DNA of 64,000 nucleotides from Thalassolituus maritimus. Its GTDB lineage: Bacteria > Pseudomonadota > Gammaproteobacteria > Pseudomonadales > Oceanobacteraceae. The notes under the pieces were generated by a model. That model worked only from the letters and a program-made list of their open reading frames with translations, ran no database searches and had not been told where the DNA came from. Location of the stretch: positions 62,001 to 126,000 of the forward strand of contig NZ_FTOH01000003.1 of the NCBI RefSeq assembly GCF_900156675.1. The letters run 5' to 3'. This document shows, in pieces, positions 25,289 through 33,321 of the stretch. A program made the position numbers and the translations under genes. The stretch's first letter is position 1, and each line of letters opens with the position of its first letter.

Positions 25289-28200
25289 TTACCCGTTATC
25301 GCTGGGCTGGCTGGTGAGCTTTCCACGCATGGCGCTGAAGTAGAGCAGCGGAATCACAACCAGAGTCAGAACAGTCGATACCAGAATACCAAAAATCAGC
25401 GAAATCGCGAGACCGTTGAAGATCGGGTCATCAAGAATAAAGAAAGCGCCAATCATAGCTGCAACGCCTGTCAGAGCAATGGGCTTTGAACGTACGGCCG
25501 CAGAGTGCACGACGGCGTCTTCGAATCGCATGCCTTCGCCTGTTTTCTGGTTAATGAAATCAACCAGCAAAATAGAGTTCCGCACAATGATGCCGGCCAG
25601 CGCGATCATCCCGATCATTGATGTGGCGGTAAACTGGGCCCCAAACAGGGCATGCCCGGGCATGACACCAATGACCGTTAATGGAATAGGCGCCATGATA
25701 ATGAGCGGTACCAGATACGATCTGAATTGCGCGACCACGAGCAGGTAAATCAGGATCATGCCGATACCGTAGGCGATGCCCATATCCCGGAATGTTTCAT
25801 AGGTTATCTGCCATTCGCCATCCCATTTCATTTCGATCGTGTCGGCCATAGGCGGTTGCTGAATGAACCATTGCTCCCAGTTCAGGTTGTGCTCTGGCAT
25901 GTCCATGGCAATTGAGAACAAGCCATAGAGAGGACTGTCCAGTTCGCCAGCCATATCTGCGGTCACGAAGACTACGGGCTTGAGGTTCTTACGGTAAATG
26001 GTTTTCTCGACTGTCGATTTTTCAATCGTCACCAGGTCCGCGAGCGCAAAATAACGACCGTCTGCACTTTTTACTCTGAGAGTCAGGAGATTATTCAGAC
26101 CGGTTTTATCACCTTCGGGTAACTCCAGACGAATCGGTAAAGGGTACTTCTGCTGGCCTGTATGAAGGTAACTGACATCTTCACCACCCAGCGCGGTATT
26201 AATTGCCTGCACAATGCTGGCTTGCGCTACGCCCACATGAGCAGCGCGTTGACGGTCGATACGTATCAGCCACTTCGCCTGATCATCTTCAATCATATCG
26301 TCGGTATCAACGATATCGGGTGTCGCTTCAAAGACTGTGCGTAGCTGTTTTGCTGCAGCTATCTGGCGTTCGTAATCGGGGCCATAAATTTCAGCGACAA
26401 TGGGCGCCATGACCGGTGGTCCTGGCGGTACCTCAACGACTTTCACATTGGCATTCATTTTCTCGCCAATGGCTTGTAGAGGTGCGCGGACTGACAGAGC
26501 AATGTCGTGGGACTGGCGATCTCGCTGATGTTTATCGACAAGGTTGACCTGAATATCTCCCTGATGAGGAAGCCCTCTCAGATAATATTGTCGTACCAGA
26601 CCGTTAAAGTTGATAGGCGCCGCTGTCCCCGCGTACATCTGAACGTCACGAATTTCAGGAACCGTCATCAGCTCTTCAGACAAGGCTTCCAGCACAGCGA
26701 GTGTTTCCTCGACGGGGGAGCCCTCAGGCATATCTACGACGATCTGAAATTCTGATTTATTGTCGAAGGGCAGCATTTTCATCACTACCGCGGTAAATAC
26801 CGGCAGTGACACTGCGATCATGATCAGAAGAGTAATAGCGGCAAACAGTAACCCGCGTTTCTTTCCTGCACCTTTGCCTTCAATAAAAGGTCGCATCGAC
26901 TTATTAAATACGGCATAGAGTTTTCCTGATGCTTCGTCGTCATCGTGCGTTGCTGGTGTGTTCTCGTGTTTCTCTGACACTTTTTTAAGCAGCTTGTATG
27001 ACAGCCATGGTGTGACGACAAAGGCCACAACCAGAGAAATAAGCATACCTGTCGAGGCGTTAATCGGGATTGGACTCATATACGGGCCCATTAATCCAGA
27101 AACAAACGCCATCGGCATCAGTGCAGCAATTACCGTAAACGTAGCCAGAATCGTAGGGCCACCGACTTCCTCGACGGCGGTAGGAATAACTTCAAGAAGC
27201 TTTTTGCCGCCTTTATGCATATGGCGGTGAATATTTTCTACGACGACGATGGCGTCATCGACAAGAATACCAATGGAGAAAATAAGGGCAAACAAGGAGA
27301 CTCGGTTGAGGGTGAAGCCCCAGACCCAGCTCGCAAATAAAGTGATTGCGAGGGTAATAAATATGGCGCCGCCAACAATAATGGCTTCGCGCCAGCTCAT
27401 GGTCGCCAGTACCAGCACAACGACAGCGGCAGTCGCGAACAGGAGTTTTGCGATCAACTTGTCGGACTTATCCTTCGCTGTAATACCGTAGTCACGAGTG
27501 ACCTCGGCAATGACGGTGTCTGGAAGCAAGCGGTTTTTCAATGTAGTAAGCCGAGCTTCAATGCCTTGTGTAATATCGACTGCGTTTGTCCCCGGCTGTT
27601 TGGCTATAGCAAGAGTGACGGCTGGCAGGCTGCTTTCCATACCAAGGGCCCGGTAGCTGACGTATTGCTCTGGCGTGTCATTGGCCAGCGTTATATCTGC
27701 AACATCAGCCAGGTATACCAGCCCGCTTTGACTGCGACCGACAATCAGCTGGCCCACTTCAGAACGGTCGCGGAGAAAATTTCCCGACTGAATCTGAATA
27801 ACCTCGTTATTCTGGACGAGTGACTGACGATAGCCTCCGACATTCGCGCTCAGAAGTGCATTCCGGACATCGCTGAACGCGAGCCCGTGACCATTCATGC
27901 GTGCAGGGTCGAGTTTTACCTGTAAAACATCTGAGTGAGTTCCAATGCTGTAGATATCCCGCGTACCGGGTATCTGCTTCAGATCAGTCTCGAGTGTATG
28001 TGCAATGGCGGTCAGTTCGTTGGCGCTGATGGAAGCGTCTTTACCGCGCAGGGTAACACTCATGATGGGAACATCATCAATGCCCATCGGTTTAATGACC
28101 GGCTCCATGACGCCAAGGTTGGGTGGAAACCAATCTTTGTTGCTGTGCACCTGGTTGTAGAGATTCAGGATCGCTTCTTCGCGAGGAATTCCGACTTCAA

Positions 28201-28504
28201 ATGCGACGGTCAGTATGGCCTGCCCCGGCTGACTGATTGAAAAGATGTCGTCGACTCCCTTTATTTCAGACATGACCTGTTCAGCGGGGATCGAAACCAA
28301 CTGCTCAACATCCTGTGCACTGGCTCCCGGATATCCGATGAACACATTTGCAAAGGTCACGTCGATCTGTGGTTCTTCTTCTTTCGGCGTCACCAGGATG
28401 GCGAAGAAGCCAAGTAATAAACCGACGATGGCGAGGAGAGGAGTAATCGCGGAGTTCTGAAACGCGCGCGCGGTTTTTCCTGATATTCCCAGAGGTTGTG
28501 TCAT
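25289..28504 (-). CDS. RND efflux pump, inner-membrane subunit (second system)
   Basis: A 1071-residue RND pump with the helix-4 motif IFSIGILVDDAIVVVENI and the helix-10 motif MIALAGIIVRNSILLVDFIN. Its N-terminus (GKTARAFQNSAITPLLAIVGLLLGFFAILVTPKEEEPQIDV) marks the group whose members work with a single adaptor and a channel encoded elsewhere. It is preceded by its adaptor (11 bp gap) and followed by a histidine kinase. No outer-membrane factor gene accompanies it; the NodT protein at 17895 or a housekeeping TolC could serve. Confidence 0.92.
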   Translation of the reverse strand: MTQPLGISGKTARAFQNSAITPLLAIVGLLLGFFAILVTPKEEEPQIDVTFANVFIGYPGASAQDVEQLVSIPAEQVMSEIKGVDDIFSISQPGQAILTVAFEVGIPREEAILNLYNQVHSNKDWFPPNLGVMEPVIKPMGIDDVPIMSVTLRGKDASISANELTAIAHTLETDLKQIPGTRDIYSIGTHSDVLQVKLDPARMNGHGLAFSDVRNALLSANVGGYRQSLVQNNEVIQIQSGNFLRDRSEVGQLIVGRSQSGLVYLADVADITLANDTPEQYVSYRALGMESSLPAVTLAIAKQPGTNAVDITQGIEARLTTLKNRLLPDTVIAEVTRDYGITAKDKSDKLIAKLLFATAAVVVLVLATMSWREAIIVGGAIFITLAITLFASWVWGFTLNRVSLFALIFSIGILVDDAIVVVENIHRHMHKGGKKLLEVIPTAVEEVGGPTILATFTVIAALMPMAFVSGLMGPYMSPIPINASTGMLISLVVAFVVTPWLSYKLLKKVSEKHENTPATHDDDEASGKLYAVFNKSMRPFIEGKGAGKKRGLLFAAITLLIMIAVSLPVFTAVVMKMLPFDNKSEFQIVVDMPEGSPVEETLAVLEALSEELMTVPEIRDVQMYAGTAAPINFNGLVRQYYLRGLPHQGDIQVNLVDKHQRDRQSHDIALSVRAPLQAIGEKMNANVKVVEVPPGPPVMAPIVAEIYGPDYERQIAAAKQLRTVFEATPDIVDTDDMIEDDQAKWLIRIDRQRAAHVGVAQASIVQAINTALGGEDVSYLHTGQQKYPLPIRLELPEGDKTGLNNLLTLRVKSADGRYFALADLVTIEKSTVEKTIYRKNLKPVVFVTADMAGELDSPLYGLFSIAMDMPEHNLNWEQWFIQQPPMADTIEMKWDGEWQITYETFRDMGIAYGIGMILIYLLVVAQFRSYLVPLIIMAPIPLTVIGVMPGHALFGAQFTATSMIGMIALAGIIVRNSILLVDFINQKTGEGMRFEDAVVHSAAVRSKPIALTGVAAMIGAFFILDDPIFNGLAISLIFGILVSTVLTLVVIPLLYFSAMRGKLTSQPSDNG

Positions 28505-28515
28505 GGTGTCCTCAC

Positions 28516-29610
28516 TTACTTAACATCAGGCTTAGCATCGGTGCTGGTGCTACTGTCGGCACTTCTGTTGGCACTGGGTGAAATGTCGCCCAGTTCATCA
28601 AGCGCATTGGCCTTGATGGTTTCGCCAGCATTCAGACCCGCCAGAATTTCGTACCAGGTTTCTCCCTGGTGTTGTTGCGGGAGTTGTCTTTGAGCGCCGA
28701 CGCGCACTTGTCTCAGAGTAGAGCGCTCGTTCATTGTGACAAAGACAGCGGTCATTTCGCCACGGCGCAGAATCGCGGCTTCAGGGACGAGAATGGCAGG
28801 GCGTGAGCCTACCTGAAGCTGAACTTTAACCCACTGGCCCGGAACGACCGTCTGGCTCGTATCTTCAGCAAGTGTTGCCCGCAGGCGGACACTGTGGCGG
28901 CTGCTATCTGCGAATGGGTAGAGGGTAACGCCTGTTGCTGGTGTGTGTGTGTCTTTTACCTGAATACTGACCTGACTGGTATCTGTGTACTTTGCAGCGA
29001 TACGCTGTGGAACGTCTGTCACAGCGCGCATTGCGCCAGTGCCATAGCCACTCATTAGGGGTGTTCCCGGGCTGACAAACTCTCCGACTTCGACAAAACG
29101 CTCCATGATGATACCGGCGTAGGGTGCTGTGACTTCGGTATAAGAGAGCTGTGTGCGGGCCTGACGCAGAGCTGCTTTAGCTGCCTCGACGTTGGCAGCT
29201 GAACTTTTCGCCTGTGCTTCCGAACGGTCATATTCACCTTGAGAAAGTGTGCCTTGTTTAACCAGCCGTGCATTGCGTTTCAGCAGTGTCTGGGCGTCGT
29301 CGTTGAGTGCCTGGGCTTGAGCGAGCGCTGCTTCTGCTTGAGCTACCGCCGCCTTTTGTTGGGTGTTGTCGATACGGATGAGTATCTCGCCATTTTCTAC
29401 TTTGTCGCCGACATCACCATTGATTGAGAGAATATTGCCACTCGTCTGTGCTGAAATCGTACCTGAGTTGACTGCTTCTATAGTGCCGTTGAGGTTAAAG
29501 GTATCTGGCAGCATAGTTTCTGTGATGGTGAGTGTCTCTGCCATCGAGTGAAGAGGCATCAGGATAACGCTGGTAAGCAATGCGCTGTTCAGAAACTTCT
29601 GGAGACTCAT
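28516..29610 (-). CDS. RND efflux periplasmic adaptor (second system)
   Basis: A 364-residue adaptor with a cleavable-looking signal (FLNSALLTSVILMPLHSMAE), a biotinyl-lipoyl half (GTISAQTSGNILSINGDVGDKVENGEILIRID), the helical hairpin (AVAQAEAALAQAQALNDDAQTLLKRNARLVKQGTLSQGEYDRSEAQAKSSAANVEAAKAALRQARTQLSYTEVTAPYAGIIMERFVE) and C-terminal barrel domains. A Ser/Thr/Asp-rich tail ends the protein. It is first in the adaptor-pump-kinase operon, and the upstream 230 bp contain three inverted repeats likely to hold its control sites. Confidence 0.9.
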   Translation of the reverse strand: MSLQKFLNSALLTSVILMPLHSMAETLTITETMLPDTFNLNGTIEAVNSGTISAQTSGNILSINGDVGDKVENGEILIRIDNTQQKAAVAQAEAALAQAQALNDDAQTLLKRNARLVKQGTLSQGEYDRSEAQAKSSAANVEAAKAALRQARTQLSYTEVTAPYAGIIMERFVEVGEFVSPGTPLMSGYGTGAMRAVTDVPQRIAAKYTDTSQVSIQVKDTHTPATGVTLYPFADSSRHSVRLRATLAEDTSQTVVPGQWVKVQLQVGSRPAILVPEAAILRRGEMTAVFVTMNERSTLRQVRVGAQRQLPQQHQGETWYEILAGLNAGETIKANALDELGDISPSANRSADSSTSTDAKPDVK

Positions 29611-29681
29611 GGTTGTTCCTCTCTGGTTCTCTTCGGCTTATTCACTTCTGGCTGATTCCTGTCTTCGCCGGAAATGTCTAA

Positions 29682-29701
29682 ATATTACTACTTGGTAATA
29701 T
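29682..29701 (-). promoter_or_regulatory. Palindrome overlapping a possible -10 of the second RND operon
   Basis: A perfect 7-bp inverted repeat, ATATTAC and GTAATAT, separated by six bases, 72 bp before the adaptor ATG. On the minus strand it contains TAATAT (29682-29687), a fair -10 box; the corresponding -35 (TTTATT) is weak, as in activator-dependent or repressed promoters. No cognate regulator gene is adjacent. Confidence 0.45.
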
Positions 29702-29740
29702 GCTAATAAAAGAACATGTTTTGCGCAACTCTTCTGTGCC

Positions 29741-29798
29741 GAATGATTTAACATCATTCCATGTCCACTGTAGACAGGGTAGTCGACAGTGGACATGG
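29741..29798. other. Two adjacent perfect inverted repeats between rluA-type gene and RND operon
   Basis: First hairpin: GAATGAT-TTAAC-ATCATTC (29741-29759). Second: a 13-bp arm CCATGTCCACTGT (29759-29771) with ACAGTGGACATGG (29786-29798), whose loop can add GAC/GTC pairs. Neither is followed by a T-tract. They may end rluA-type transcripts, or serve as operator sites for the RND promoter just downstream. The 13-bp arm is unusually long for chance. Confidence 0.55.
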
Positions 29799-29845
29799 CT
29801 TTCGACAAAACGGGCTTATACCGAGTGGGCTGGTGCAGAGGGCTT

Positions 29846-30526
29846 TCAGAAGTCAGTAAAAGGGTCGTGCCAGTCGTCAGGGATGTCGGGCCAGTGGCTG
29901 CCGGAAGGGGATGAAAACAGGCGCTGCTGTACCTGGCCGTCGTTGAACTCCAAAGCCCAGGCATGCAGATAGGTCCGGTCGGCTTGATCACCACCGTATC
30001 GGGTATCGCCGAGAATAGGGGCGCCGAGGCTTTTCATGGCAACACGCAACTGGTGAGTTTTTCCGGTATGAGGCTTCAGCAGAAAAAGGCGCTCACCCCC
30101 GGAGGTGTCAAACCTGCTCCAGAAACGGGTGATTGCGGGGTTATCGAGGGTGCGTAGAAGGCGGTAACTGCCGTTCCGGGCTTTACCCATATCGCCTTTG
30201 ATGATGCCCTGCTTCTTCTTAGGCCGCTGCCGCGACAGGGCAAGGTAGTACTTACTGGTTGTCCGCTCTGCAAATTGCTGCGACAGGAAAGCGGCGCTCT
30301 CTGTTGAGGTGGCGACCAGAACCAATCCTGAGGTGACTTTATCCAGCCGGTGCACAGGCCAGAGCTTCTGGCCAAGCGCGGCTTCGGCTGCGGCGAAGAA
30401 GCCTGGCTCTCCGTCTTCACTGTGAAAGCTTTGGCCTGCGGGTTTATCCAGTACGAGCCAACCTTGCCCCTGAGCAATGACTGTGGGCGCCGACTCGGAG
30501 GGTTCAGTCGCAGAGGATTCACTCAA
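29846..30526 (-). CDS. RluA-family pseudouridine synthase
   Basis: A 226-residue catalytic domain without an S4 domain. The active-site motif HRLDKVTSGLVLVA carries the invariant Asp; RTTSKYYLALSRQRP and HTGKTHQLRVAMKSLGAPILGDTRYGG are the other family signatures. It isomerises uridine in tRNA or rRNA; the exact target is not predictable. The start is TTG 30526, which overlaps the TGA of the 51-residue ORF upstream, with AGGA about nine bases before it, so its translation is probably coupled. Confidence 0.88.
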   Translation of the reverse strand: MSESSATEPSESAPTVIAQGQGWLVLDKPAGQSFHSEDGEPGFFAAAEAALGQKLWPVHRLDKVTSGLVLVATSTESAAFLSQQFAERTTSKYYLALSRQRPKKKQGIIKGDMGKARNGSYRLLRTLDNPAITRFWSRFDTSGGERLFLLKPHTGKTHQLRVAMKSLGAPILGDTRYGGDQADRTYLHAWALEFNDGQVQQRLFSSPSGSHWPDIPDDWHDPFTDF

Positions 30527-30678
30527 CGGTGTGCGTCCTGCTCCATGATTTCGAGAAGACGTCTTACCAGGGCTTCGAAGAGCTCCGCTTGCTGATTACC
30601 TGACTCGGCGGTTGTGGTGTACATCAGGCTTTCTATTTCTGCTCTGGACATGTACTTAACAGCAACAGGGTTCGTCAT
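30523..30678 (-). CDS. Small ORF (51 aa) translationally coupled to the pseudouridine synthase
   Basis: ATG 30678 with AAGGA seven to eight bases upstream opens a 51-residue frame (MTNPVAVKYMSRAEIESLMY at the start, then a helix ending in LVRRLLEIMEQDAHR). Its TGA overlaps the TTG start of the pseudouridine synthase in a TTGA arrangement. The good ribosome site, helical composition and overlap support a real gene. I do not recognise the family; it is soluble, mixed charge, and may simply load ribosomes onto the next gene. Confidence 0.6.
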   Translation of the reverse strand: MTNPVAVKYMSRAEIESLMYTTTAESGNQQAELFEALVRRLLEIMEQDAHR

Positions 30679-30707
30679 AGAGGTTCCTTACGGGCAAGCT
30701 GTTCTGA

Positions 30708-31259
30708 TCAGAAGCGGTAGCTGATCAGAAGGTTTGAAAGGATAGGGGCTGGAGGTGTGTCGTTTCCGGTGGCTGCCTTATTTTCCTGGCGGTAGTCACG
30801 GGTATCGCGGTAGGTCGCCGCGATTTCAAGAGTAAGGGCCTGGTATTGGTAACCTGTGCCAAGCTGCCATCCCCAACCATTAAAGACCTGTGGGTCAGCC
30901 TCGCCATTACGGCGCACATCAATCACTTCGCGATGCCATGCAGGCCCTGTGTGAATGCGGAATCCCGGCTGGGCCAGGCCGTAACCTATCATCATCTGGG
31001 TCTCATAGCCCCAAAGTGAGGTATCGCCCTCATCGAGTGCGTAAATAATAAAGCGGGAGCCGTGGTAGTTGTCCTGAGGAAATTCGGCAAAGATCGTAGT
31101 GCCTGACTGGCGGAAGTCCGGCATGTAGTCAGGAGCCGGGTGAATGTCGTACTTCAGGAGGCCAGCCCCGACTCTGAAGTTAGTAGGCTCAGCATGTACA
31201 GTATCGACCGTTGCGAAGATTGTTGCGAACACTGCAATGAGCGGCAATAGCAAGCGCAT
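30708..31259 (-). CDS. Small beta-barrel outer-membrane protein, unknown function
   Basis: A 183-residue protein with a signal peptide (RLLLPLIAVFATIFATVDTVHA) and strands of alternating hydrophobic residues ending in LLISYRF, the typical C-terminal Phe of outer-membrane barrels. Size suggests eight strands. It resembles the generic OmpA/OmpW-like class only in architecture; no specific family motif is seen. It lies 29 bp upstream of the small ORF on the same strand, so the three genes may form one transcript. Confidence 0.65.
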   Translation of the reverse strand: MRLLLPLIAVFATIFATVDTVHAEPTNFRVGAGLLKYDIHPAPDYMPDFRQSGTTIFAEFPQDNYHGSRFIIYALDEGDTSLWGYETQMMIGYGLAQPGFRIHTGPAWHREVIDVRRNGEADPQVFNGWGWQLGTGYQYQALTLEIAATYRDTRDYRQENKAATGNDTPPAPILSNLLISYRF

Positions 31260-31345
31260 GATTTGGGCTCCAGATTAAGTCCCGCAAGGCTATCCCAGCA
31301 ACCCGCGGCTGGCAAGCGCTACCAACGCGGCGTCAGGCCGGGTAA

Positions 31346-31397
31346 GCTAACACTCTGTTCGCTCCGCCGAACAGATACATTCTCTACCGGTGTTAGC
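31346..31397 (+). promoter_or_regulatory. Nested hairpin in the leader of the YkgJ-like gene
   Basis: An outer 8-bp stem GCTAACAC (31346-31353) with GTGTTAGC (31390-31397) encloses an inner 8-bp stem TCTGTTCG (31354-31361) with CGAACAGA (31368-31375). The 5' arms are contiguous and the 3' arms are separated by 14 unpaired bases. The structure ends seven bases before the ATG of the YkgJ-like gene, which lacks a visible Shine-Dalgarno, so it could set ribosome access. Alternatively it is a divergent operator region. Confidence 0.45.
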
Positions 31398-31404
31398 GTG
31401 TCAT

Positions 31405-31653
31405 ATGAAGTGTGAGCCTGGCTGCGGCGCCTGCTGCGTTGCTCCGTCGATCTCTAGTCCGATTCCCGGAATGCCTGAGGGTAAGCCTGCCGGTGTCCGC
31501 TGTGTTCAACTCGACGACAACAACCTTTGTCGCTTGTTTGGCGATCCATCACGTCCGGATGTCTGTCATCAGTTCAAAGCTGACCCTGATATTTGTGGCG
31601 AGGGGAGTAAACAGGCCATGGCGAATCTGATTGAGTTGGAACGCATCACCTGA
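31405..31653 (+). CDS. YkgJ-family cysteine cluster protein
   Basis: From ATG 31405 the 82-residue product reads CEPGCGACC near the start, then PAGVRCVQLDDNNLCRLFG, and later DVCHQF and DICGEG, the cysteine spacing of the YkgJ zinc/iron-chelating group (E. coli YeiW-like). Eight-cysteine clusters of this family probably bind Zn or an Fe-S cluster; function is unknown. A GTG five codons upstream lies inside the leader stem and is less likely. It is followed 25 bp later by the YqfO-like gene. Confidence 0.85.
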   Translation: MKCEPGCGACCVAPSISSPIPGMPEGKPAGVRCVQLDDNNLCRLFGDPSRPDVCHQFKADPDICGEGSKQAMANLIELERIT

Positions 31654-31678
31654 CCTACCTCGTTGACTGGAGGCTAAC

Positions 31679-31990
31679 GTGTATAAATTCGTATTTTTTG
31701 TACCAGCGGATCATCTGGAACCCGTGAAGGAAGCTGTCTTTGCTTCTGGGGCGGGCCGGATCGGTGACTATGAACATTGCTGTTTTCAGAGCAAAGGAGA
31801 AGGCCAGTTCCGTCCTCTCGAAGGTGCACAGCCACATATCGGCAAGGTTGGTGACATCGAGAAAGTCGTGGAATACCGCGTCGAACTGGTCTGTACCGAC
31901 GATCTGATCAAAGCGGCAGTCGCCGCAATGAAGTTGGCGCATCCCTACGAGGAGCCTGCTTACGACGTGTGGCAGCTCGCTGATATCTGA
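31679..31990 (+). CDS. YqfO/Nif3-associated PII-like domain protein
   Basis: A 103-residue protein matching the CutA/PII-like insert domain of YqfO (NIF3) proteins as a free-standing gene: YKFVFFVPADHLEPVKEAVFASGAGRIGDYEHCCFQS, FRPLEGAQPHIG and the end LIKAAVAAMKLAHPYEEPAYDVWQL. GTG 31679 has GGAGG seven bases upstream. Its biochemical role is unknown. It is probably cotranscribed with the YkgJ-like gene; three bases separate its stop from the convergent Nudix gene. Confidence 0.85.
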   Translation: MYKFVFFVPADHLEPVKEAVFASGAGRIGDYEHCCFQSKGEGQFRPLEGAQPHIGKVGDIEKVVEYRVELVCTDDLIKAAVAAMKLAHPYEEPAYDVWQLADI

Positions 31991-31993
31991 TCG

Positions 31994-32539
31994 TCAGTCA
32001 TTGCCCGCGTGTAAAGCCTGGTCGGGGCGGATATCAAATACGTGAGGCCCGGTAGCGCCGTCGATAAAGCGCTTCAGTGTTTCTGATACCGTTGGGAAGG
32101 CGATCTTATCCCATGGGATTTCAGCGGGTGTGAAAAGCGCAACCTCCAGACTTTCAGGGCCGGCAGAAAATTCGGGTACCTGCATCTCAGCGAGAAAGAA
32201 AATATGTACCTGGTTGATGTGCGGCACGGTAATCATGCTGTAGAGGTTACCCAGTACAGGACGGGCTTCCGCTTCTTCCCAGGTTTCTCTGAGAGCCGCC
32301 TGTTCGGTACTTTCACCGTTCTCCATAAACCCGGCAGGGAGTGTCCAGTAGCCTTTGCGCGGCGAAATCGCGCGTCTACAAAGCAGTATCCGGCCGTCAA
32401 AAACAGGAAGTGTCCCGGCAACGATTCTGGGGTTTTCGTAGAAAATGGTGTCGCAGCTATGGCAGATGTGACGATGGCGATTGTCGCCTTCGGGAATATC
32501 GAAGGTGACTTCAGCTCGGCAATGGCTGCAGTATTTCAT
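31994..32539 (-). CDS. Nudix hydrolase with N-terminal zinc ribbon
   Basis: From ATG 32539 the 181-residue protein starts with a zinc ribbon (CSHC...CHSC, with HRHIC) followed by ENPRIVAGTLPV and a Nudix box GFMENGESTEQAALRETWEEAEA. The final Gly of the consensus box is replaced by Glu, as is common in this subgroup of ADP-ribose/NADH-type pyrophosphatases. Substrate is unassigned. An upstream ATG would add 13 residues that do not fit the zinc ribbon start. It follows the DUF3135 gene by 39 bp on the same strand. Confidence 0.85.
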   Translation of the reverse strand: MKYCSHCRAEVTFDIPEGDNRHRHICHSCDTIFYENPRIVAGTLPVFDGRILLCRRAISPRKGYWTLPAGFMENGESTEQAALRETWEEAEARPVLGNLYSMITVPHINQVHIFFLAEMQVPEFSAGPESLEVALFTPAEIPWDKIAFPTVSETLKRFIDGATGPHVFDIRPDQALHAGND

Positions 32540-32578
32540 GATGATGGCCCCCAGTAGAACTGAGGGCAGTATATGCAA

Positions 32579-32923
32579 TCAGCTATTAGCCTGCATAGGG
32601 AAGGCGAGAACCTGAGCCTGAGAAGGCGCTTCCAGTGGCATCACGAAGTCGTCTGCCGTCTCGCCCACAGCTGCATTCAGCGTCTGACGCATTGTGTACA
32701 GAGAATCGTGCATCATCTTTGAGATTTTGATGCATGCGCCCATCGGGTTATTGGCACGGCGGCGTTCCATATCGATCTGGAACTGCAGTCCACGCAGGCG
32801 GCGGTGGCAATTTGCTGGTGCTTCGGCGATGGTTTCTTCAATCAGTTTCAGGCGGATACGTTCCAGTGTTTCAGGATCGTTCTTCGCTAAGCGAACCATT
32901 TCGTCAAAAGATGGCATGTCCAC
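32579..32923 (-). CDS. DUF3135 family protein
   Basis: A 114-residue soluble helical protein with the DUF3135 pattern: MPSFDEMVRLAKNDPETLERIRLKLIEE, LRGLQFQIDMERRRANNPMGACIKISKMMHDSLYTMRQTLN. Function is unknown. GTG 32923 and ATG 32917 are both possible; the ATG matches the usual N-terminus MPSFDEM. It has its own AT-rich upstream region and probably shares a transcript with the Nudix gene. Confidence 0.8.
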   Translation of the reverse strand: MDMPSFDEMVRLAKNDPETLERIRLKLIEETIAEAPANCHRRLRGLQFQIDMERRRANNPMGACIKISKMMHDSLYTMRQTLNAAVGETADDFVMPLEAPSQAQVLAFPMQANS

Positions 32924-33321
32924 GGCTCAATACCTCGTATCTGTTTCTAGATTCTGCAAGTCGCGCATTTGCATATTTCGGAAACTAGTCTACCCCAAGG
33001 TGAAAGCGTCAAACATACATCACTGCCATTGTTTAACCTGTCTAACTATCTGATTATCTTGAAAAAAATCTTTACTGTAACTTTGTGTTACTTGGAAAAT
33101 TGTTATAAATCAGTGGGTTAACCGCTTGTTCAGCGAAAGTGGATTGCGGTTTTTCTAGTAGGTTAGGTTATTTAATTTATTGCTCTGATTATAAAATGAT
33201 CTATAAATTGGTCAAGATACGACAATTAATGTAGTTTGATGTTTTTAGTATTCAGTGGCTGCGATTTTTTTGACAGGGCGTACGGATAGCCACGGATTAC
33301 CTCTGAGCTTACAATGGCCAT
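32924..33321. other. AT-rich intergenic region between DUF3135 and CoA-pyrophosphatase-type Nudix genes
   Basis: A 398-bp non-coding stretch, strongly AT-rich from about 33030 to 33250. It holds a small hairpin (GTAAC-TTTGT-GTTAC, about 33076-33090), AACCGC and GCGGTTTTT separated by about 20 bases near 33119-33155 (a weak terminator-like shape), and a perfect -35 TTGACA at 33270-33275 with only a poor -10 downstream. No credible protein is encoded. It probably contains the divergent promoters; a small RNA cannot be excluded. Confidence 0.4.
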
